Assembly: GCA_041917975.1 (NCBI GenBank)
Contig: JAYRWN010000407.1
Coordinates: 1 to 43,344, forward strand
Source: JAYRWN01 sp041917975
GTDB taxonomy: Bacteria > Bacteroidota > Bacteroidia > Chitinophagales > Saprospiraceae
Length of the DNA: 43,344 nucleotides
Direction of reading: 5' to 3'
This document shows, one piece after another, positions 24,866 to 33,480 of the stretch. The notes beneath the pieces were generated by a model. The model saw only the letters and a program-made list of their open reading frames with translations. It was not told the origin of the DNA and made no database searches. Within the stretch, counting starts at the first letter, position 1, and each line of letters starts with the position of its first letter. Both the position numbers and the translations under genes were made by a program.

Positions 24866-25873
24866 ATGGAAAAAATTCTGGTGGTCAGACTTAGCTCTAT
24901 TGGTGACATCATTCTAAGTACACCGTTGATACGGGTTTTACGCCGGCACTATCCACAAACTAAAATCCATTATGCCATCAAAAAAGAATTTGCCAGCCTG
25001 TTAAAACATAATCCTAATGTTGATAGGATCATTGAAGTAGATAACAAAAAAATTAACACCACACGGCAAGTTATAACTGAGGAACATTATGACTGGGTTC
25101 TGAATATCCAAAAATCCCATCGTGCTACTCAATTATTATCCGGTGTCCCCCGGCAAAAAATTTCTACCTATTCCAAAGAGCGGTTGCGTCGTTTTCTTCT
25201 CATTCAATTTAAGTGGAATTTTTACCGGGAGATAAAACCGGTTTATCAGCGGTATTTTGAAGCGGTAGAACAATGGCATCTGGTGGATGATGGCCTTGGT
25301 ACAGAAGTATTTGTGCCGTCTGCCGACCAAGACCATGTACAAACCATCCTGGAAAGTCATTTTGGAAAGGCGAAAAATAAATTAGTGGCCATATGTCCCG
25401 GCGCTACTTACGCCAATAAACGCTGGACCACGTCCGGATTTCAGCTGGTCATTCAACACCTGATTAGTCAATACCACTGTTCAATAGTGTTATTAGGAGG
25501 TTCTTCAGAAATAGAATTATGCCATGAAATAGAACTGAAAATTAATTCGGCCGACATCCTTAATCTGGCTGGGAAATTAACCTTATTGGGTTCGGCAGCG
25601 GTCTTAAAATCGTGCCAGGTAGCCTTGACCAATGATTCCGGATTAATGCATTTGGCACAAGCACAAAAAACTCCGGTAGTAGTCCTGTTTGGACCAACCG
25701 TCAAAGAATTCGGATTTTTTCCATTGCCCATCCGCAGCACCGTTTTAGAAACCCATTTATCTTGCCGGCCGTGCACCAAAATGGGGCGGGATGAGTGCCC
25801 TTTGGGACACCATAAATGTATGCGCGATATATCTGCGGAAAGCGTGTGGACGGCCGTGGCAGACTATATATAG
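24866..25873 (+). CDS. Glycosyltransferase family 9 (heptosyltransferase-like)
   Basis: This 335 aa GT-B fold enzyme is of the ADP-heptose:LPS heptosyltransferase family. The N-terminal domain begins KILVVRLSSIGDIILSTPLIRVL, the classic start, and the C-terminal nucleotide-binding domain has AICPGATYANKRW, LLGGSSEIE, LTNDSGLMHLAQA and LFGPT. A Cys-rich tail (SCRPC, ECPLGHHKCM) is typical of the family. I chose the ATG at 24866 rather than the GTG at 24857. An HldD-like gene 2.3 kb downstream supplies the matching sugar pathway, supporting a role in LPS core assembly at the inner membrane. The precise acceptor is unknown. Confidence 0.9.
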   Translation: MEKILVVRLSSIGDIILSTPLIRVLRRHYPQTKIHYAIKKEFASLLKHNPNVDRIIEVDNKKINTTRQVITEEHYDWVLNIQKSHRATQLLSGVPRQKISTYSKERLRRFLLIQFKWNFYREIKPVYQRYFEAVEQWHLVDDGLGTEVFVPSADQDHVQTILESHFGKAKNKLVAICPGATYANKRWTTSGFQLVIQHLISQYHCSIVLLGGSSEIELCHEIELKINSADILNLAGKLTLLGSAAVLKSCQVALTNDSGLMHLAQAQKTPVVVLFGPTVKEFGFFPLPIRSTVLETHLSCRPCTKMGRDECPLGHHKCMRDISAESVWTAVADYI

Positions 25874-25929
25874 CTATTTAATTTAATTAACTAAAGTGAT
25901 GGGGGCGAGGGTAAATAATATTTTTCTGG

Positions 25930-26910
25930 CTATTTATCCAGATTAAAATTTTGGCGATACCAGGCGACGAATTGGCGAATACCAGCGTTAAAGGTAGTTT
26001 TAGGTTGATAGTTGAGTAAAGTTTTAGCCTTAGTAATATCAGCCCAGGTCTGCTCCACATCGCCCGGTTGCATGGGGGCATGATGAATCAAGAAAATACG
26101 ACCGGCGGCCTGCTCGATGGCTGAGATCATGCTGTTCAGATCTACAGGGTAATCGTTGCCCAGGTTAACGGTTTCATAAACGGGATGGTGATTAATAACA
26201 TAGTTCATACTCAAGACTATCCCCTGCACAATATCATCTACATAAGTGTAGTCGCGGGCTGTTTGGCCATCCCCGTATACTTCTATAGACTGTCCGCTAA
26301 AAAGTTTTTGGGTGAACTTATAGATGGCCAGATCCGGCCGCTGCCGGGGGCCGAAGACAGTAAAAAACCGCAAGTTCACCACATCAATCCGATATAAATG
26401 ATGATAGGTGTACGTGAGTAATTCCCCGGCGAGTTTAGTAAAAGCATAAGGGGAGATGGGTTTAAGTCCGGTTAAAGTTTCACTGAAGGGTACTGAAGAA
26501 TGATTACCATATACCGAAGAAGAAGAGGCAAAAATTAATTTGCTCACTCCATGCAGACGCATAGCCTCGAGGAGATGATTTGTCGCTGACAAATTGGATT
26601 CCAGGTAGGCTTGCGGGTGCATGATAGAAGGCCTCACACCACCTTTAGCCGCCAGATGCAGCACTATATCTGGTTTTTCCAGGGCCAGGATGGGACCTAT
26701 TTTTTGTGGTTCACGCAAATCGATTATGTGGAATGAAAAAGACGGATGGCGCTCGAAAACAGTCAAATTGTGCCGCTTAATAGCCGGATTATAAAAATCC
26801 TCCAGGTTATCTATGCCAATTACTTTACAACCGTGACTTAATAAATTTTCCGTAACGTGCGAGCCAATAAATCCGGCGCATCCGGTCACCAACACCTTTA
26901 ATTTTTCCAT
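25930..26910 (-). CDS. NAD-dependent nucleotide-sugar epimerase (UDP-glucuronate 4-epimerase-like)
   Basis: This is an extended short-chain dehydrogenase. The NAD motif is TGCAGFIGSH near residue 9, the active-site elements are SSSSVYG and YAFTK (Tyr-x-x-x-Lys), and GIDNLEDFYNP resembles UDP-glucuronate/UDP-galacturonate 4-epimerases. I chose the ATG at 26910 (326 aa, MEKLKVLVTG); the frame extends to 26940, but those residues look untranslated. It would interconvert UDP-sugars for LPS or exopolysaccharide synthesis and lies between the GT9 and HldD genes, on the opposite strand to both. Exact substrate is inferred only from motif similarity. Confidence 0.86.
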   Translation of the reverse strand: MEKLKVLVTGCAGFIGSHVTENLLSHGCKVIGIDNLEDFYNPAIKRHNLTVFERHPSFSFHIIDLREPQKIGPILALEKPDIVLHLAAKGGVRPSIMHPQAYLESNLSATNHLLEAMRLHGVSKLIFASSSSVYGNHSSVPFSETLTGLKPISPYAFTKLAGELLTYTYHHLYRIDVVNLRFFTVFGPRQRPDLAIYKFTQKLFSGQSIEVYGDGQTARDYTYVDDIVQGIVLSMNYVINHHPVYETVNLGNDYPVDLNSMISAIEQAAGRIFLIHHAPMQPGDVEQTWADITKAKTLLNYQPKTTFNAGIRQFVAWYRQNFNLDK

Positions 26911-27136
26911 GGCAACAAACATAATCCTACTAACACACAATCTATTGCATCGTTGTGGAAAAAATGAGGGTCAGCATAAAGTCCGGCGTATATGTCGATC
27001 ATTTTTGAAATTAAAACCAGAATTTCGGCACAAAATCAAGCATTTACCCATTGCTAGACGAACCAAGACTTTAATGTACTGTTTAAGATATTTACAAATC
27101 GGTATGTCTGATTACATTGGTTAAGAACGGCAATCC

Positions 27137-28156
27137 ATGGAAAAAAGTAAGTTGAGTTATACGGACTTGAATCTTAGCGGTAAAAAAATACTCATAACCG
27201 GGGGGGCAGGCTTTATCGGCAGCAACCTGGTCCGCCATTTCCAAACGCATCATCCTCAGTCCCAGCTCATTGTATTTGATAGCTTCCGCAACCAGGAAAA
27301 GTTTGAAAATGGACATTTTAAAAGTTTAGGGCACTATCACAATTTACTGGATTTTAGGGGACAGGTTATCGCGGGAAATCTCAACAATTTTGCTGATTTG
27401 GAACGATTATCCACCTTGTCCTTCGATTATATTTTTCATCAGGCAGCGATTTCTGATACCACGGTTACCGACCAGGAGTTGGTTTTAAGGACAAACACCA
27501 ATTCCTTTTTTACTCTGTTAGAGTTGGCCAGACAGAAAAATGCACGCATGATTTATGCCAGTTCTGCGGGGGTATATGGTAATAGCCCCGCTCCGAATAA
27601 AGTTGGGGCCGGCGAAAAGCCAGAAAACATCTATGGGTTCAGCAAATTAATGATGGACCGTATGGCAGCGCAATATCTTCTGCAATATCCGCAAGTCTCC
27701 ATCATCGGCTTACGTTATTTTAACGTATATGGCGAGGGGGAATTTTATAAAGGTACTACGGCATCCATGATATTACAGTTAGGATTGCAAGCGCTAAAAA
27801 ATAAAGAAATCAGACTCTTTAAGTACGGGGAGCAATTGCGCGACTTTATTTATGTAGAGGATGTCATACAAGCCAATATTAAAGCAATGAATTGTAACCG
27901 GAGCGGAGTATATAATGTGGGCACCGGTCAGGCGAGGTCGTTCAATGATATCATGCATATCCTGCAAGGTTTAATTGGAAAATTTGATGTGGATTATATG
28001 GATAATCCCTACACTTTTTATCAAAACCACACTGAAGCGGATATATCTGATACCAAAGAATATTTACGATTTGAGCCGAATTATACCCTGGAAGGAGGTA
28101 TAAGTGCATACCTCCCTGAAATCCGCCACATTTACGAAACCATAATTAAAGCATAA
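27137..28156 (+). CDS. hldD: ADP-L-glycero-D-manno-heptose 6-epimerase
   Basis: This 339 aa extended SDR enzyme converts ADP-D-glycero-D-manno-heptose to the L-glycero form for LPS core. The NAD motif is ITGGAGFIGSNLVRHF (residues ~20-35), the catalytic YGFSK is near residue 166, and the family-specific segments FNVYGEGEFYKGTTASMI and NPYTFYQNHTEADIS strongly point to HldD/RfaD. There is a ~17-residue N-terminal lead before the first strand, longer than the enterobacterial protein. Together with the GT9 gene it suggests heptose-containing LPS. Confidence 0.9.
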   Translation: MEKSKLSYTDLNLSGKKILITGGAGFIGSNLVRHFQTHHPQSQLIVFDSFRNQEKFENGHFKSLGHYHNLLDFRGQVIAGNLNNFADLERLSTLSFDYIFHQAAISDTTVTDQELVLRTNTNSFFTLLELARQKNARMIYASSAGVYGNSPAPNKVGAGEKPENIYGFSKLMMDRMAAQYLLQYPQVSIIGLRYFNVYGEGEFYKGTTASMILQLGLQALKNKEIRLFKYGEQLRDFIYVEDVIQANIKAMNCNRSGVYNVGTGQARSFNDIMHILQGLIGKFDVDYMDNPYTFYQNHTEADISDTKEYLRFEPNYTLEGGISAYLPEIRHIYETIIKA

Positions 28157-28184
28157 GGAACGAACAAAAAGATAATTTGTGACG

Positions 28185-28652
28185 ATGATGACCGATTTGT
28201 TCAAAAAATTAAACTTTAAAGATCAGCGTGGTGTATTAGTGATAAATGCCCCGGCTAATTTTGAAAGCGAATTGGCTAAAATGGCGCAAGTGACCCAGAT
28301 TTGGCTGGATTCCGGAGAAGTGGATCACCTGGAATTCGCCCTGTTATTTGTGACCCGGCAAGCAGAAATACACCAACTCATTGAGCAGGTGGGGCCAAAA
28401 TTACACGGTGATGCCCTGCTCTGGTTTTGTTATCCCAAAGGAACATCCAAAAGATATAAATGTGATTTTAACCGGGACACCGGATGGCGCAGTCTGGGGG
28501 CTTTTCACCTGGAACCGGTAAGGATGGTGGCCATCGATGATGACTGGAGCGCCCTGCGTTTCCGCCGGCAAGAATACATTAAAACCCTCACCCGCAACGA
28601 AAAAATGGTGTTATCGTCAGCGACTAAAGAGCGGATGAAAAAGAAGGGTTGA
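28185..28652 (+). CDS. DUF3052-like conserved protein
   Basis: This cytoplasmic protein of about 155 aa begins MMTDLFKKLNFKDQRGVLVINAP, which resembles DUF3052 proteins (a short helix, then a 'lkegmrVlvlnaP' strand). Other recognisable parts are WFCYPKGTSKRYKCDFNRDTGW and AIDDDWSALRFRR, both common in the family. Function is unknown. Starts at the GTG (28179), ATG 28185 and ATG 28188 are all possible; I use the first ATG. It follows hldD by about 28 bases and may be co-transcribed. Confidence 0.75.
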   Translation: MMTDLFKKLNFKDQRGVLVINAPANFESELAKMAQVTQIWLDSGEVDHLEFALLFVTRQAEIHQLIEQVGPKLHGDALLWFCYPKGTSKRYKCDFNRDTGWRSLGAFHLEPVRMVAIDDDWSALRFRRQEYIKTLTRNEKMVLSSATKERMKKKG

Positions 28653-28707
28653 AAGGGTAAAACGATTTAGTGCTGAAACTTTTGGCCAGAACTTCTCTCA
28701 TAAGTAT

Positions 28708-29342
28708 TTGCTAAAGGGGTATTTAAACCATTCAAATATTAATGGTCAATCCGTTTCAGTGAACCCTGCCTCAATTGGCTTGATAGAAAATGATAAAGGG
28801 GTTCTTGGTACTGGTTTCGTATTAGATAAAAACCATTTAGTTTTAACTTGTTTTCATGTAATTGAACATCAAAAAGAATTAAATTCAGAACAAAGAATGA
28901 ACTTTCAAATAATCTTACAATAATAAAAACAGATTCTGTTAATGATATTGCGCTTCTCAGGTCAGAATCAATTCTTTGTGAAATTCCAATAAAATTTGAT
29001 CGGGAACCCGAACTTCAAATCGAAAATATTATTTTTTATTTAGGATTTGATCAAAACAGAAGTGATGCTCAAAATAAAAAAACAATACAGGTTAATCTAG
29101 CAAAAGTTAGCGCGCAAGGTGAACAAATCAATAAGGGAGGTAAAGCGAAATTTATTGAATTTGAAGGAGTAGGAATTCCAGGTTATTCTGGTGGCCCTGT
29201 TTTTGATGGAAAAGAAAATCTAATTGCAATCATGAGAGAGGCTCGGTCTAAAAAGGAGGTGAAAGGGCACAATGAATTATTAATTAATCGGGCTTTCTTA
29301 CTTAACAAAATCAATATCAATAAACTCAAGTACGGTAAGTAA
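28708..29342 (+). pseudogene. Trypsin-like serine protease remnant, frameshifted
   Basis: Two frames together carry a complete chymotrypsin-like triad. The first (28708-28923) has GTGFVLDKNHLVLTCFHVIEH with His50. The second, read from about 28892 to the stop at 29340-29342, has SVNDIALLR (Asp at 28944) and PGYSGGPVFD (Ser at 29187), ending LLNKININKLKYGK. Adding one A to the AAA run at 28892-28894 joins them. There is no ATG in frame; the only start is a TTG at 28708, and the frame stays open upstream to a stop at 28636, so the 5' end may be missing. The segment is more AT-rich than its neighbours, hinting at acquired DNA. Similar proteases occur in bacterial conflict systems, but no partner is seen. 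Confidence 0.8.
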
Positions 29343-29438
29343 GTTTTTACCTCTAAGCAGCAAGATAATTTCTACATACTGTTACCATAAATCCTGGCGT
29401 TTAATGAATATTGACAAAGTATACAAAATCATGGATAC

Positions 29439-30545
29439 TTACATCGGGAATAACGACTTATCCAAACCCGGAATTAAACGCAGGGCATTTTTATAATACA
29501 CTTTCTTAAGAATATCATCCGGTAGCTGAATACCGTACATGCGCCAGAAGGCGTGATAACGTTTATGATAAGGAAAATACTCATCAGCCGTTTCAAGAAC
29601 TCGAAAATACGTAGGGTATTCATCCACCACATAGGAGTCTTTGCCGAAAAGGATTCGATCCTGATATTTGGTAAAGAAGGCATGTGCCTGGCGCGGCTGA
29701 CGACCCAGTTCGGCGATCACGGCGCCGATCTCTACGTTCATGTTAGGCATTTCCTCCATTAGTTCGGCCAGTTTACCCAGGTTATTAGGGTACCAGCCCA
29801 TATGGGCATTGATGAAAGTGGTTTTTTTATGCCGGCGGAAGATGGTAAGCTGTTCAGTAAGGATTTGTTCCCAACTGGCTTCAAACCCCACGCGGGAGCG
29901 GCCGCCTCTCGTCTTTAGTTCGAGCCAACGTTCGTTATTTTCATCGGCGGGTTGCCAGAAAGATGCCGGATCACCAGAGTGGATTAATACCGGGATGCCT
30001 AATTCGGCAGATTTATCCCATACCGGACCAATACGCGGGTCATCGATCCTAATACGTTTACCCTGGCTGTCTTTATCGTCCATACCCTGGCTTTTGTAGA
30101 TTTTCAGGCCACGTGCACCATTTTTATAATCGTTTTCCAGCGCTTTCACTGTATTGGTAGCCCAGTCAGGTTCATCAATACTGCGAATATTTATGTTGGC
30201 AAAAACCACAAAACGACCAGGCAGATAGATTTTGGCACTGTCCACCATCTTTTTCAGATTTTCGCCGGTGCCGCCGCTGAGATTTACAATGATGCCCATA
30301 TGCATATTATTCATTTCTCCTTTTAACTTCTTAAAATAAGCGGCATCAATATTTCGCCAGTGGTGACTATGGACATCAATGAAGGGGAATTTGGCCCGGG
30401 TAAGCTTATGTTCCGGAACCACTAAAGAGGAAGGTGGGTCGTACTTTTCAAAATCCATGACCGGAGTCTCCTTCGCTTGCTCCTGGGCATGCATCAAGGC
30501 AACCAGCGCTGCGGAAAACAACACGAAAAACAAAATTTTTTGCAT
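29439..30545 (-). CDS. Exported amidohydrolase (Amidohydro_2 family)
   Basis: This 368 aa TIM-barrel metal hydrolase has a signal peptide (MQKILFFVLFSAALVALMHA). The N-terminal HxH metal site is in FIDVHSHHWRN, later ligand-region segments are VLIHSGDPASF, FINAHMGWYPNN and ILFGKDSYV, and the C-terminus ends KNALRLIPGLDK, as in the ACMSD-like amidohydrolase family. It should act in the periplasm. The substrate is unknown; relatives range from decarboxylases to lactonases. It is the only minus-strand gene in this part, divergent from DoxX. Confidence 0.87.
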   Translation of the reverse strand: MQKILFFVLFSAALVALMHAQEQAKETPVMDFEKYDPPSSLVVPEHKLTRAKFPFIDVHSHHWRNIDAAYFKKLKGEMNNMHMGIIVNLSGGTGENLKKMVDSAKIYLPGRFVVFANINIRSIDEPDWATNTVKALENDYKNGARGLKIYKSQGMDDKDSQGKRIRIDDPRIGPVWDKSAELGIPVLIHSGDPASFWQPADENNERWLELKTRGGRSRVGFEASWEQILTEQLTIFRRHKKTTFINAHMGWYPNNLGKLAELMEEMPNMNVEIGAVIAELGRQPRQAHAFFTKYQDRILFGKDSYVVDEYPTYFRVLETADEYFPYHKRYHAFWRMYGIQLPDDILKKVYYKNALRLIPGLDKSLFPM

Positions 30546-30715
30546 GGCGGTAATTTATAACTTAAGAGCACAAAAGTAAGGGGAACACCGGCATTCACCA
30601 AAAAGACCGGTGGTAATGAAATGTTAAAATAACCAGGTCCGGTATAAGTGGATAAAAATTGAGTTAAGTGTACACATATTAATCAGTTAAATATTAAACT
30701 ATTCTCTGCTATATC

Positions 30716-30746
30716 TTGGTATGTTGTGTTGAAGGTGTTATTTTCG
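30716..30746 (+). promoter_or_regulatory. Probable Bacteroidota promoter before the DoxX gene
   Basis: TTGG (30716-30719) is followed after 19 bases by TATTTTCG (30739-30746), 23 bases before the ATG at 30770. The spacing matches the Bacteroidota -33/-7 layout seen before murQ. Confidence 0.4.
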
Positions 30747-30769
30747 CGCCGATCAAAGTATCAGAACTT

Positions 30770-31132
30770 ATGAACGAACTGGGGAAATTGATTTTAAGAG
30801 TAGGCTTGTCGGCCTTAATGATCCCACACGGTTGGGAAAAACTAAACCGGGTTATTGCCGGGGATTTAGGGTTTGTTGACCCCCTTAAGATTGGCGAAAG
30901 ACCTTCTTTGTTTCTAACTATTATTGCAGAATTGGTCTGCCCTGGGTTAATAATTCTGGGTTTCAAAACCCGGTTTGCGGCAGTCCCCGTCGTAGCCACC
31001 ATGCTCGTAGCAACTTTTATGGTGCACGTAGATGATCCATGGAGCAAAAAGGAATTTGCCTTGATTTATGCGGTAGGTTTTTTTTCATTAATCTTTTTGG
31101 GCTCAGGGAAGTATTCTTTTGATAAAAAATGA
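30770..31132 (+). CDS. DoxX-family membrane protein
   Basis: This protein of about 120 aa has four membrane helices. I chose the ATG at 30770 (MNELGKLILRVGLSALMIPHGWEKL), which gives the usual DoxX start with GxE/K motif; the frame open from 30716 would place the promoter inside coding sequence. The family pattern FKTRFAAVPVVATMLVATFMVHVDDPW is present. DoxX proteins are small quinol- or stress-linked membrane proteins; the role here is unknown. The stop overlaps the CsaA-like start in ATGA, indicating translational coupling. Confidence 0.87.
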   Translation: MNELGKLILRVGLSALMIPHGWEKLNRVIAGDLGFVDPLKIGERPSLFLTIIAELVCPGLIILGFKTRFAAVPVVATMLVATFMVHVDDPWSKKEFALIYAVGFFSLIFLGSGKYSFDKK

Positions 31133-31473
31133 ACCGGGTGGAGCAAATATCCTGGACTGATTTTAGTAAAATCGATATCAGGGTTGGTACAGTAATAACG
31201 GCAAAACCGTCCATCCGCGCCTCAAAACCGGCATTCCTGCTGACCATTGATTTTGGAGAAGCGGGTATCAAAAAATCTTCAGCACAAATTACCGACTATT
31301 ACAACATAGAAAAATTAATTGGAAGTCAGGTCATTGCGGTGATCAATTTTCCTTCCAAACAAATAGCTGATTTTATGAGCGAATGCCTCGTATTAGGGGC
31401 ATATGACCGTGATGGTCAAGTCGTCTTAATAGGACCTCGGACACCTGTAGATAACGGGAGCAAAATTGGTTAA
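31129..31473 (+). CDS. CsaA-like tRNA-binding (EMAP-type OB-fold) protein
   Basis: This 114 aa protein is a single tRNA-binding OB-fold domain like CsaA and the C-terminus of methionyl-tRNA synthetase. Landmarks are DFSKIDIRVGTVITAKPS, the IDFGEAGIKKSSAQIT segment, and the closing VINFPSKQIADFMSECLVLGA. CsaA has chaperone-like and tRNA-binding activity. It begins inside the DoxX stop codon (ATGA), so the two are co-translated, a pairing that looks incidental. Confidence 0.9.
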   Translation: MNRVEQISWTDFSKIDIRVGTVITAKPSIRASKPAFLLTIDFGEAGIKKSSAQITDYYNIEKLIGSQVIAVINFPSKQIADFMSECLVLGAYDRDGQVVLIGPRTPVDNGSKIG

Positions 31474-31496
31474 ACAGGTTTAATAAAGTAACTTTA
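31466..31496 (+). promoter_or_regulatory. Probable promoter before murQ
   Basis: TTGG (31466-31469) and TAACTTTA (31489-31496) are 19 bases apart, partly inside the CsaA-like stop region, with the ATG 11 bases on. It resembles the other TTGG promoters here. Confidence 0.4.
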
Positions 31497-31507
31497 CATT
31501 CAAATAG

Positions 31508-32332
31508 ATGCCTATGGCCTTGCATGATTTAACAACGGAAGCTTCTTCTCATCACCAGGATTTGGACAAAAAATCCACCCGGGAACTGTTGCAAGGAATT
31601 AACCAGGAAGATAAGACGGTGCCCTTGGCGGTGGAAAAAGCCATTCCGCAAATTGAAGCGCTGGTGGAGGCCATAGTTCCCCGGATGAAAGCCGGAGGAC
31701 GGCTTTTTTATATTGGCGCGGGGACCAGTGGACGATTAGGGGTGGTAGATGCTTCCGAATGTCCCCCAACGTATGGAGTCCCTAAGGGTATAGTGGTGGG
31801 CATCATGGCAGGTGGAGACTATGCTATCCGTAATTCCGTAGAACATGCTGAAGATGATTTCACCCAAGCCTGGAGAGATCTCCAGGAGCATGCCATCCAG
31901 GCACAAGATACGCTTATAGGTATAGCTGCCTCGGGTCGCACCCCATACGTCATCGGGGGCCTGCATGATGCACGGGCCAATGGTCTGGTCACCGGCTGCA
32001 TTACCTGTAATACCGGGTCAGAACTCGCTAAGCAATCGGACTATCCGGTAGAAGTGGTAGTAGGTCCAGAATTTGTAACTGGAAGTACGCGCATGAAATC
32101 CGGAACTGCTCAAAAATTGGTTTTAAACATGATCTCGACCACCGTGATGATCCGCCTGGGCCGGGTGAGAGGTAATAAAATGGTGGATATGCAATTGACC
32201 AATGTGAAGTTGGTCAAAAGAGCGACGCGCATGGTTATGCTGGAGACCGGTTTGGAAGAAAAGCAAGCTGAATCTTTGTTAAAAAAACACGGTTCGGTAA
32301 GAAAAGCCGTAGATGCTTATAGGGCTAAATGA
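31508..32332 (+). CDS. murQ: N-acetylmuramic acid 6-phosphate etherase
   Basis: This 274 aa SIS-domain enzyme cleaves the lactyl ether of MurNAc-6-phosphate during peptidoglycan recycling, giving GlcNAc-6-phosphate and D-lactate. The sugar-phosphate site is GAGTSGRLGVVDASECPPT, the catalytic-type Glu is in NSVEHAEDD, and the family block GPEFVTGSTRMKSGTAQKLVLNMISTT follows. It is a little shorter than MurQ of Escherichia coli (~298 aa), mainly at the C-terminus. The last codons overlap the frame of the AlkZ-like gene. No MurNAc kinase or transporter is nearby. Confidence 0.94.
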   Translation: MPMALHDLTTEASSHHQDLDKKSTRELLQGINQEDKTVPLAVEKAIPQIEALVEAIVPRMKAGGRLFYIGAGTSGRLGVVDASECPPTYGVPKGIVVGIMAGGDYAIRNSVEHAEDDFTQAWRDLQEHAIQAQDTLIGIAASGRTPYVIGGLHDARANGLVTGCITCNTGSELAKQSDYPVEVVVGPEFVTGSTRMKSGTAQKLVLNMISTTVMIRLGRVRGNKMVDMQLTNVKLVKRATRMVMLETGLEEKQAESLLKKHGSVRKAVDAYRAK

Positions 32333-32357
32333 TGATAAACCTTCTGCGACAAGTCGT

Positions 32358-33425
32358 ATGGACTTAATGCGTCAGCGGTTAGATAATCACCAATTTACCA
32401 ACACATCCACACAGTCAGCTGAGGATTTGGTAAGGTGGTTCGGAGCCCTCCAGTCTCAAGATTTACCCATGCCGCTCTGGGCTATTGGTGTGCGTAGACC
32501 TTCTCTGAATCAACCGGCAGTTATTTCCGCCATAAATAAAGGCGAAATCATCCGCACCCATGTTTTGCGACCGACCTGGCATCTGGTTGCGGCTGATGAT
32601 ATGCACTGGATGCTGCAATTAACAGCGCAATCCATCAAAAACACGCTCAAATCAAGACATAAACAATTAGAAATAGACGAACCTCTGTTGCACCAGGTAT
32701 ATAATCTTTTTAGTGACTCGTTTAAGGATCTAGAATTCGTTTCGAGACAACAACTTTTTGATCGACTTAAATCCGCAGGGATTGCATTGCATGATAATCG
32801 CGGCGCTCACTTTTTGCTTTTGGCAGAATTAGATGGTCTATTATGCAGCGGTGAAGTTTCAAAAAATGAAACCACCTATTGTTTGTACGAACAAAGAATA
32901 AAAATTAAAACAAAACTAAGCCGGGAAGAAGCCATCCATCGTCTCACAAAATTATATTTTCAAAGTCATGGACCTGCCACCCTGGAAGACTTTTGTTGGT
33001 GGTCGGGATTAAAGAAAACCGAGGCACGTCAAGGTCTGGCCAGTTGGCATGGCGATTTAGAGTCTATCCATTTAGAAACAGCAACCTATTATTTATTTTC
33101 AAAAATACAACAGGCCCCGCTTAAAGACCGCCCGATCCTGTTGATTCCTGCGTATGATGAAATCATCATCAGTTATGCTGATAGGTCGGCCCTTTTGCCC
33201 ACCACGATACAACCGCAAGTCATCTCAGCAAATGGTTTTTTCCGGCCGGTGATTATGTTGAATGGTCTGGTGGTTGGGCTGTGGAAAATAGTAAAACAAA
33301 AACAGTCAATAAAACTAGAAATAAATTGGCTCAAAACTCCCACGAATAAAAATATAAAAATTATTCTGGAGGAGATATCACACTATGGACAGTTTCTGGA
33401 GTTGCCTGTTGTATATACGACCTGA
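32358..33425 (+). CDS. AlkZ-like winged-helix DNA glycosylase family protein
   Basis: This 355 aa protein is of the HTH_42/AlkZ (YcaQ-like) type, whose studied members are DNA glycosylases that remove bulky or crosslinked bases. Landmarks are VRWFGALQSQDLPMPLWAIGVR, the catalytic-region segment EIIRTHVLRPTWHLVAADD, a middle winged helix (SREEAIHRLTKLYFQSHGPATLEDFCWWSGL) and the C-terminal LLIPAYDEIIISYADR. The AlkZ-type QxQ pattern may lie in QSQD near the start. I chose the ATG at 32358; the frame reaches back to 32313 inside murQ. DNA repair is the likely role. Confidence 0.85.
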   Translation: MDLMRQRLDNHQFTNTSTQSAEDLVRWFGALQSQDLPMPLWAIGVRRPSLNQPAVISAINKGEIIRTHVLRPTWHLVAADDMHWMLQLTAQSIKNTLKSRHKQLEIDEPLLHQVYNLFSDSFKDLEFVSRQQLFDRLKSAGIALHDNRGAHFLLLAELDGLLCSGEVSKNETTYCLYEQRIKIKTKLSREEAIHRLTKLYFQSHGPATLEDFCWWSGLKKTEARQGLASWHGDLESIHLETATYYLFSKIQQAPLKDRPILLIPAYDEIIISYADRSALLPTTIQPQVISANGFFRPVIMLNGLVVGLWKIVKQKQSIKLEINWLKTPTNKNIKIILEEISHYGQFLELPVVYTT

Positions 33426-33480
33426 TGAAAAACTAAAAATTAATAAAATAGAAGTGTCTCACGGTTAAATAGATTATTAT

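Noticed and set aside
26916..26923. TATGTTTG on the minus strand as promoter of the epimerase gene
   Set aside because: It is only 5 bases from the start codon and has no -33 partner, so chance is as likely.
26911..27136. Possible small gene upstream of hldD on the plus strand
   Set aside because: It is low in recognisable features and starts within the epimerase 5' region; no homology pattern seen.
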